A stretch of DNA of 5,003 nt from JBEIUL01 sp044356865 (GTDB lineage: Bacteria > Planctomycetota > Phycisphaerae > Phycisphaerales > SM1A02): positions 1 to 5,003 of the forward strand of contig JBIKVN010000234.1 in NCBI GenBank assembly GCA_044356865.1, in the 5' to 3' direction. Position 1 is the first letter of the stretch; every line of letters begins with the position of its first letter. A program made the position numbers and the translations under genes. This document shows, piece by piece, positions 1 through 3,771 of the stretch. Under the pieces are notes generated by a model, which was not told the DNA's origin, ran no database searches, and saw only the letters and a program-made list of their open reading frames with translations.

Positions 1-78
1 CGGCTGTCGCCCGAGCGGGCCGCGGTCAAGCAGGGCATGGACGAGCTGATCGGGCGGGCCAAGGGCTCGCGGGCGTGA
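1..78 (+). CDS. C-terminal end of an unidentified protein (5' truncated by window)
   Basis: Reading frame 1 is open from the first base to a TGA at 76-78 and gives 25 residues, from RLSPERAAVKQG to GRAKGSRA. The tail is charged and probably helical, with no membrane segment. It is too short to identify. Its stop overlaps the GTG start of the next gene in a GTGA arrangement, which is typical of translationally coupled genes in one operon. That overlap is the main reason to accept this as a real gene end. Confidence 0.6.
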   Translation, partial: RLSPERAAVKQGMDELIGRAKGSRA

Positions 79-485
79 CGGGAGCGGCGTTCGTCGCGAA
101 TCTCGCATGGCCGGGGACGGCGATCGCGCTGGGGCTGGTCGCCGCGCAGGTCATCGGGTTCGGGCTGGTGCTTGAGTGGATCGTGACGTGGAAAGCGTTC
201 GGGCTGACCGCGGGCCGGGCGGCGATCGCGACGCTGGTGATGAACGCGTTTTCGGCGCTCGTCGGCGTGCCGCTGGCCTACACGCTGGGTGGCGTGGTCG
301 GCGGCGAGCCGTTGGGTGCGCTTGGCTACCTGCTCGTCGCGTCGATCCTGAGCGCTGCGATCGAGGCGGCGACGCTGGCGCGGTGGTTCGGCGTTCCGGC
401 GACCGGGCGGTCGTTTGCGTGGCTCTCGGGGGTGAATGTCGCGAGTTGCGTGGTGGTGACGCTGGCGTTCGTGTTGAGCCGGTAG
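75..485 (+). CDS. Small four-helix integral membrane protein with internal two-helix duplication, function unknown
   Basis: A 136-residue hydrophobic protein starting at a GTG that overlaps the upstream stop by 4 bases, so translation is probably coupled. Four membrane segments can be read at about residues 14-37, 49-72, 80-102 and 114-134. The two halves resemble each other. Residues 34-60 carry E34, K40, F42-G43, G47-R48, N57 and S60; residues 97-124 carry E97, R103, F105-G106, G111-R112, N121 and S124. Both G-R to N spacings are ten residues. This suggests duplication of a two-helix hairpin, with conserved Glu and Asn in or at the membrane. There is no signal peptide distinct from helix 1 and no recognised catalytic motif. 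The spacing after the stop is only about 4 bases before palindromic repeat sequence begins. The family is not recognised with confidence. A membrane-protein call is secure; any function would be a guess. Confidence 0.75.
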   Translation: MTGAAFVANLAWPGTAIALGLVAAQVIGFGLVLEWIVTWKAFGLTAGRAAIATLVMNAFSALVGVPLAYTLGGVVGGEPLGALGYLLVASILSAAIEAATLARWFGVPATGRSFAWLSGVNVASCVVVTLAFVLSR

Positions 486-489
486 GGTT

Positions 490-573
490 GGTTCGCGCGA
501 CTGGTCTCGTGCCGCACTTCGCGCATGGAGTGCCGGCCTGCGGCCGGCACGGATGTACGCGACGGCCGTGCCG
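490..573 (+). repeat. Right half-copy of composite palindromic element
   Basis: This segment aligns without gaps to 2707-2790 (offset 2217). It begins at the dyad core TCGCGCGA (493-500), runs through CGCATGGAG (522-530) and reaches a perfect 9-bp hairpin at 530-550 (GTGCCGGCC / TGC / GGCCGGCAC). The core-to-hairpin distance of 43.5 bases equals that in the complete copy. The left half is missing, because the stop of the membrane-protein gene (483-485) lies directly before it. No T-tract follows the hairpin, so a classical intrinsic terminator is not supported, although the hairpin could still protect the 3' end of the upstream mRNA. Confidence 0.85.
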
Positions 574-584
574 CGCCCCAGCCT

Positions 585-768
585 GGGAACGCCGGCCTTG
601 GCCGGCGCCGATGAACGCATCGGCCGTTCGACGGTTGGGCGAGCGGGCGTTCGCCATCCTCGTCCCGCGTCGGCCGCGGGCCGACGCTCCATGCGCGTCG
701 TGTGTTCGGCGGCGGTTCGCGCGAAGCCCGTCGTGCCAGTCACTGGGAGTGCCGGCCTGCGGCCGGCA
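585..768 (+). repeat. Composite palindromic element, near-complete copy upstream of the SUMF1-domain gene
   Basis: Bases 610-724 align gaplessly with 2603-2717 (offset 1993), including an identical 35-base block at 661-695. In order it contains hairpin 590-607 (CGCCGGCC / TT / GGCCGGCG, perfect 8 bp, preceded by TGGGAA), hairpin 667-687 (GCGTCGGCC / GCG / GGCCGACGC, perfect 9 bp, followed by TCCATGCG), the dyad core TCGCGCGA at 717-724, and hairpin 750-768 (TGCCGGCC / TGC / GGCCGGCA, perfect 8 bp, preceded by TGGGAG). The right arm is 5 bases shorter than in the other copies, and its spacer sequence has diverged. Long reading frames across this stretch on both strands come from GC-rich palindromes and are not genes. 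Confidence 0.85.
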
Positions 769-777
769 TGTGCTTCC

Positions 778-800
778 ACGACGAGGCATGGCCTCGTCGT
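778..800 (-). repeat. Perfect 10-bp inverted repeat, minus-oriented hairpin module
   Basis: ACGACGAGGC (778-787) and GCCTCGTCGT (791-800) are exact reverse complements around an ATG loop. Read on the minus strand, the module is TGGAAC followed by the hairpin, the same layout as the module at 2576-2600 on the plus strand. It is the longest perfect stem of the hairpin modules in the window. No T-run follows on either strand. Confidence 0.85.
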
Positions 801-980
801 TCCATCGCGTGGCGTGGTCACGGGTTGGGTTCGGTGTGGACGGCCCGGAATGAACTCGAAGGCCATTCCGCGTCCGATACCCAGCGAGATCCGCGCGTCA
901 TGCACGCCGTCGTCCCGATTTTGCCGTTCGCTCGACCACACCCTTTGGCTATCTTGCGACTTGCTCTTCCACCGCTTCCC
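801..980. other. Leader region of the SUMF1-domain gene, no gene seen
   Basis: This stretch lies between the last upstream palindrome and the Shine-Dalgarno. It is less repetitive than 486-800 and becomes relatively A/T-richer near 915-960, where the promoter would be expected. TATCTT at 950-955 could be a -10-like box, but no -35 hexamer sits at 16-18 bases: TTGCCG at 921-926 is 23 bases away. No riboswitch-like or tRNA-like structure was recognised. Confidence 0.4.
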
Positions 981-986
981 AAGGAG
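981..986 (+). promoter_or_regulatory. Shine-Dalgarno AAGGAG fixing the start at 993
   Basis: AAGGAG lies 6 bases before ATG 993. The frame is open upstream to 702, but only the 993 start combines a ribosome binding site with an immediately following signal peptide. This decides the start against the longer in-frame version, whose extra 97 residues would be translated palindromic repeat and leader. Confidence 0.8.
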
Positions 987-992
987 AAACCG

Positions 993-2486
993 ATGCGGCG
1001 ATTCACGATCGGCGGCTTGCTTCTGGTCCTATCTCTTTTCGCCACCGGCTCGGCCGCCCACGCCCAAGGCTGTCGCGGTGATGTGAACGGCGACGGCCTC
1101 GTGAATGCAGTCGACCTCAGCGAGGTACTCGCGGCGTGGGGCACCTGTCCCGCGTCGATCACCTCGGTGACGCCCGCGCAGGGCACCGTGCTTGGCGGCA
1201 CGGTCATCACGCTGAACGGCACCGGCCTCGCCGCGACCTCGGCGGTGACGGTGGGCGGCGCGGCATGCACGAACCTCACGGTGCTGTCGCCGACGCAGGT
1301 GCGGGCGACAACGCCTCCGGGTGCGGCCGGTCAGGCGGCGATCGCGGTTACGACGCCGGCGGGAACGAGCCTTGCGCCGACTCCGTTTACCTATGTGATG
1401 CAGTCGGTCACCTCGATTGTGCCGGCTATCGGGATCTTCTCGGGCGGAACGCCGATCACGATCACCGGGGCGTTCCTTGCGGGAACGACCGGCGTGACGA
1501 TCGGCGGCGTGCCGTGCACGAATGTCGTGGCGGTGAACTCGACGACGGTGACCGCGGTGACTCCGGCGGGTTCGGTGGGGTCGGTCGATGTGGTCGTGAC
1601 GGGTACGAAGGGAACGGTGACGGTGCCGGGTGGGTTCACCTACATGACCATCGTGGTGCCGAGCTGGGCGACGTTGATCGAGGCTACGCCGGATCCGGCG
1701 GTGGTGACGAATGAGGCGTACCGGGCGGCGATTCTGGCGACGGGGTACGCGTGGCGGGTGCGCGACAACGCGAGTCAGATCGAGATGCTTCTAGTACCGC
1801 CCGGGACCTTCAACATGGGTTGCTCGGCGTCGAATCAGATGGGGTGCAGAGGCGACGAGAACCCCGTCCACGCGGTGACGCTGACGAACGCGTTCTACCT
1901 GGGCCGCTACGAGGTGACGCAGGCGCAGTGGACGGCGGTCATGGGGTCGAATCCGTCGTACTTCCAGGGTTCGAGCAGTCAGGTCCCGGTCGGCCAAGTT
2001 CCGCTGCGTCCGGTCGAGCAAGTCTCGTGGAGTATGATCCAGGGCTTCAACACGGCGACGGGACTGCGGCTACCGACGGAAGCGGAGTGGGAGTACGCCT
2101 ATCGGGCGGGCACGACGACGGCGTTCCACTCGTTCTCGGGGTATCCGAACGGGACCAACGACGACACGCTGCTTGGGAACATCGCGTGGTTTAACCAGAT
2201 CGGCGGTTTCCAGACCCGCCCGGTCGGCGGGAAGCAGGCGAACGCGTTTGGCCTGCACGACATGAGCGGGAATGTGTTTGAGTGGGTGAACGACTGGTGG
2301 TCCAGCACCTACTACCAGAGTTCGCCGTCGACGAACCCGCCGGGGCCGGCTTCGGGTCAGTATCGGGTGTTTCGTGGCGGCTCGTGGTTCGGCTATTCCG
2401 ACAACTGCCGCTCGTCGGCCCGTGTCAACAACACGCCCGCCCACGCCCCCTTCGACCTCGGCTTCCGTGCCGCGAGGACGCCTTAA
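993..2486 (+). CDS. Secreted dockerin-like / IPT-TIG x2 / SUMF1-domain protein
   Basis: 497 residues. Residues 1-24 form a Sec signal peptide (RR, hydrophobic core at 7-17, AHA|Q cleavage). Residues 27-52 hold one dockerin/EF-hand-like repeat with D30, N32, D34 and D41, ending in WG and bracketed by C27 and C52. Two gapless 81-residue IPT/TIG repeats follow at 55-135 and 138-218, each with one cysteine at the equivalent position (C92, C175). A linker (223-264) leads to a SUMF1/FGE-sulfatase-type domain at about 264-496, showing LVPPGTFNMGC, GRYEVTQAQW, GLRLPTEAEWEYAYRAGT, GLHDMSGNVFEWVNDWW, RVFRGGSW and LGFRAAR. The family includes formylglycine-generating enzyme, but many bacterial members are non-catalytic. 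Here the two active-site cysteines are missing: the positions aligned with human C336 and C341 fall on S469 and S474, with only C472 nearby. A structural, binding or other non-FGE role at the cell surface is therefore inferred. The gene stands alone, flanked on both sides by copies of the same palindromic element. Confidence 0.9.
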   Translation: MRRFTIGGLLLVLSLFATGSAAHAQGCRGDVNGDGLVNAVDLSEVLAAWGTCPASITSVTPAQGTVLGGTVITLNGTGLAATSAVTVGGAACTNLTVLSPTQVRATTPPGAAGQAAIAVTTPAGTSLAPTPFTYVMQSVTSIVPAIGIFSGGTPITITGAFLAGTTGVTIGGVPCTNVVAVNSTTVTAVTPAGSVGSVDVVVTGTKGTVTVPGGFTYMTIVVPSWATLIEATPDPAVVTNEAYRAAILATGYAWRVRDNASQIEMLLVPPGTFNMGCSASNQMGCRGDENPVHAVTLTNAFYLGRYEVTQAQWTAVMGSNPSYFQGSSSQVPVGQVPLRPVEQVSWSMIQGFNTATGLRLPTEAEWEYAYRAGTTTAFHSFSGYPNGTNDDTLLGNIAWFNQIGGFQTRPVGGKQANAFGLHDMSGNVFEWVNDWWSSTYYQSSPSTNPPGPASGQYRVFRGGSWFGYSDNCRSSARVNNTPAHAPFDLGFRAARTP

Positions 2487-2550
2487 CATCCCTTTCCTCC
2501 ACTTCCTGTTCCCTCTTAACTTGCGCTACCCGGGGCGTTTCCTTCCGAAG

Positions 2551-2577
2551 CCGCGAGCCGCGCAGCGGCGAGCGCGG
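2551..2577. repeat. Imperfect GC-rich hairpin downstream of the SUMF1-domain gene
   Basis: CCGCG (2551-2555) pairs with CGCGG (2573-2577), and GCCGC (2557-2561) pairs with GCGGC (2565-2569) around a GCA loop. An A/GAG internal loop separates the two stems. It lies 64 bases after the stop at 2486, and the intervening sequence is pyrimidine-rich (2488-2519). No T-tract follows. It may stabilise or end the transcript, but it looks more like the outermost module of the adjoining repeat element. Confidence 0.55.
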
Positions 2578-2790
2578 AACGACAAGGCCATGCCTCGTCG
2601 AGGATGAAGGCTTCCGCCCTTCGACGGCGGGGCTCATTGGCGTACCCCATCCCCGTCCCGCGTCGGCCGCGGGCCGACGCTCCATGCGATTCGTGCGTTC
2701 GGCGGCGGTTCGCGCGACAGGTCTCATGCCGCACCTCGCGCATGGAGTGCGGGCCTGCGGCCGGCATGGACGAACGCGACGGTTGTCCGC
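2576..2790 (+). repeat. Complete composite palindromic element (REP/BIME-like) downstream of the SUMF1-domain gene
   Basis: The core of this element has exact dyad symmetry about 2713.5: TCGCGCGA (2710-2717) in the centre, GTGCG (2693-2697) against CGCAC (2730-2734), CTCCATGCG (2680-2688) against CGCATGGAG (2739-2747), and terminal hairpins at 2660-2680 (perfect 9 bp, GCG loop) and 2748-2766 (8 positions, one G/G mismatch at 2751/2763, TGC loop). An additional hairpin at 2580-2600 (GACAAGGC / CAT / GCCTCGTC, one A/C mismatch that is a G-T wobble on the other strand) precedes it and is introduced by GGAAC. Together with the hairpin at 2551-2577 it fills most of the 323-base gap 2487-2809, in which no gene is seen. 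Confidence 0.85.
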
Positions 2791-2809
2791 TTTCCCCATC
2801 CGCGACCAT

Positions 2810-3286
2810 TCACCGCACCAACTTCGTCAACTCCTCCGCTCCCAGCGCCCGCACGCCGTCGTTTGCGACATGCCGCACCGCCGACCACCAGCTCGCCACC
2901 GCCACCGCCGACAGCCCGATGGCCGCAGCCGTCCACAGCCAACGCCGCGCATCCGGCTTCGGTATCAGTGAAACCTGTTCGAAAGACGCCTTCGGCGTCG
3001 CCAGAAAGTCCACCGTCGGCCCTGCGGGCACCGGTCGCGGCAGCGGCCGCGGCGCGGGGCTGGCAATCTCCTCGAACCCCTCGTAACTGAAGTTGGCGTT
3101 CGTCCGGGGACGGTCCGGAGTCGGCGCGACCGCCGCCGCCGGCCGCGTCGCGGGCCTCGAGGCCGCCGGTCGCGTTGCCGCCGGGACCCCTCGTTCAAGC
3201 CGCGACAGCATCGCATCCACCCGCGACAGGACCGTGGCGAGATCCTCGGGAGCAGGGCGGTCGTTCCGGCGATTGGGCTCGAGCAT
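2810..3286 (-). CDS. Bitopic membrane protein with Pro/Ala/Arg-rich linker, function unknown
   Basis: 158 residues read leftwards from ATG at 3286 to TGA at 2810-2812. The start is chosen because GGAGGA (3300-3295) lies 8 bases upstream. An in-frame start farther upstream (3394) would add 36 residues with no such site. Residues 14-32 form a predicted amphipathic helix (EDLATVLSRVDAMLSRLERG), which may be a short coiled coil. Residues 35-62 are a low-complexity Ala/Pro/Arg linker. Residues 63-76 form an aromatic and acidic island (NANFSYEGFEEIAS), and residues 77-90 are proline-rich again. A single membrane segment spans about 116-137, preceded by R114-R115, and about 20 residues follow it. 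The positive charge before the helix suggests an N-in orientation, with most of the protein in the cytoplasm. No enzymatic motif is visible. It is divergent from the PilZ gene, so a shared control region is possible. The family is not recognised. Confidence 0.7.
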   Translation of the reverse strand: MLEPNRRNDRPAPEDLATVLSRVDAMLSRLERGVPAATRPAASRPATRPAAAVAPTPDRPRTNANFSYEGFEEIASPAPRPLPRPVPAGPTVDFLATPKASFEQVSLIPKPDARRWLWTAAAIGLSAVAVASWWSAVRHVANDGVRALGAEELTKLVR

Positions 3287-3450
3287 GGGCGGTGTCCTCC
3301 GGTGCCTTCCGAAGCCTGTCGTATCGGCCGGAATCCCGTCCGGCTCGCAATCTCGCGGGCCGCCGGCGGCCTTTCGCCCACAAACCACCCACAAACTCCC
3401 GACTTCCCGTACGCCCGGCCCCGTTCTCGCCCGATCCTTCCCGAAGCCCC
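3287..3450. other. Divergent intergenic region between the bitopic protein and the PilZ gene
   Basis: These 164 bases separate two genes transcribed away from each other, so promoters for both should lie here. The only site that can be supported is the minus-strand Shine-Dalgarno at its left end. The stretch CACAAACCACCCACAAAC, between about 3379 and 3396, is locally A-richer and may mark the promoter zone, but no convincing -35/-10 pair was found on either strand. Confidence 0.4.
3295..3300 (-). promoter_or_regulatory. Shine-Dalgarno GGAGGA for the minus-strand bitopic protein
   Basis: On the minus strand, GGAGGA is followed by 8 bases and then the ATG at 3286-3284. This selects the 158-residue start over a longer in-frame one. 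Confidence 0.75.
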
Positions 3451-3771
3451 ATGCTCAACGAGGAATCGTTCGAACCCCGCGCGACCTCTTCCGGCGAACG
3501 CCGCCGGGCGACCCGTACCCCGATCCAGGGACATGTCGTGATCCAGTGGATCCACGACCCCGACGAGACGATCCGCTACCGCGTGCTCGACCGGTCGGAC
3601 ACCGGTCTTCGCCTGCGGCTTGCCCTGCCCCTCGTCGAAGGCCTCAGCGGCCGGGCGATCAACTTCCTGCCGACCGGCGAGTCGATCAACGAGGCCTTCA
3701 TCGTCGCCTGGTGCCGCCCCGACGGCGACGGTGGTTACGAAGCCGGTCTCCGCTATCTCTCGGCGGCTTGA
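3451..3771 (+). CDS. Single-domain PilZ protein, probable c-di-GMP receptor
   Basis: 106 residues. It shows the two sequence hallmarks of PilZ domains: R-x3-R at R18 to R22 (within ERRRATRTP) and D-x-S-x2-G at D47, S49 and G52 (VLDRSDTGLRLR). After these come alternating hydrophobic strands and a closing YEAGLRYL (96-103), typical of the last beta strand. PilZ domains bind cyclic di-GMP through these residues and pass the signal to motility, polysaccharide or other partners by protein contact. Both binding motifs are intact, so ligand binding is plausible. There is no signal peptide or membrane helix, so it is cytoplasmic. The Shine-Dalgarno is weak (GAAG at 3443-3446). ATG 3451 is chosen because the longer open frame upstream runs antisense through the neighbouring gene. 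The 3' end overlaps the convergent glycosyltransferase gene by 19 bases. The partner is unknown. Confidence 0.75.
   Translation: MLNEESFEPRATSSGERRRATRTPIQGHVVIQWIHDPDETIRYRVLDRSDTGLRLRLALPLVEGLSGRAINFLPTGESINEAFIVAWCRPDGDGGYEAGLRYLSAA

Noticed and set aside
530..800. Intrinsic terminators at the strong hairpins 530-550, 750-768 and 778-800
   Set aside because: None is followed by a T-run on either strand, and the stems belong to a dispersed repeat family.
490..800. CRISPR array or attC/integron sites, suggested by repeated palindromes
   Set aside because: Repeat units differ in spacing and orientation, there are no uniform spacers, no cas gene or integrase is present, and no attC R-box layout could be matched.
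921..955. Sigma-70 promoter TTGCCG ... TATCTT before the SUMF1-domain gene
   Set aside because: The spacing is 23 bases instead of about 17. A promoter is expected there, but this pair does not support one.
702..992. Upstream extension of the SUMF1-domain protein to an ATG at 702
   Set aside because: The extra 97 residues come from repeat and leader sequence and would bury the signal peptide. AAGGAG sits 6 bases before ATG 993.
151..1086. Long open frames on both strands across 486-990 that could be called as hypothetical proteins
   Set aside because: They run through the palindromic repeat modules and out of frame across real genes. Their translations are Arg/Pro/Ala-rich and unstructured, and the same phrases recur at 2600-2790. 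They are base-composition artefacts.
993..2486. Calling this gene a functional sulfatase-activating enzyme paired with a local sulfatase
   Set aside because: The catalytic cysteine pair is absent and no sulfatase gene is in the window.
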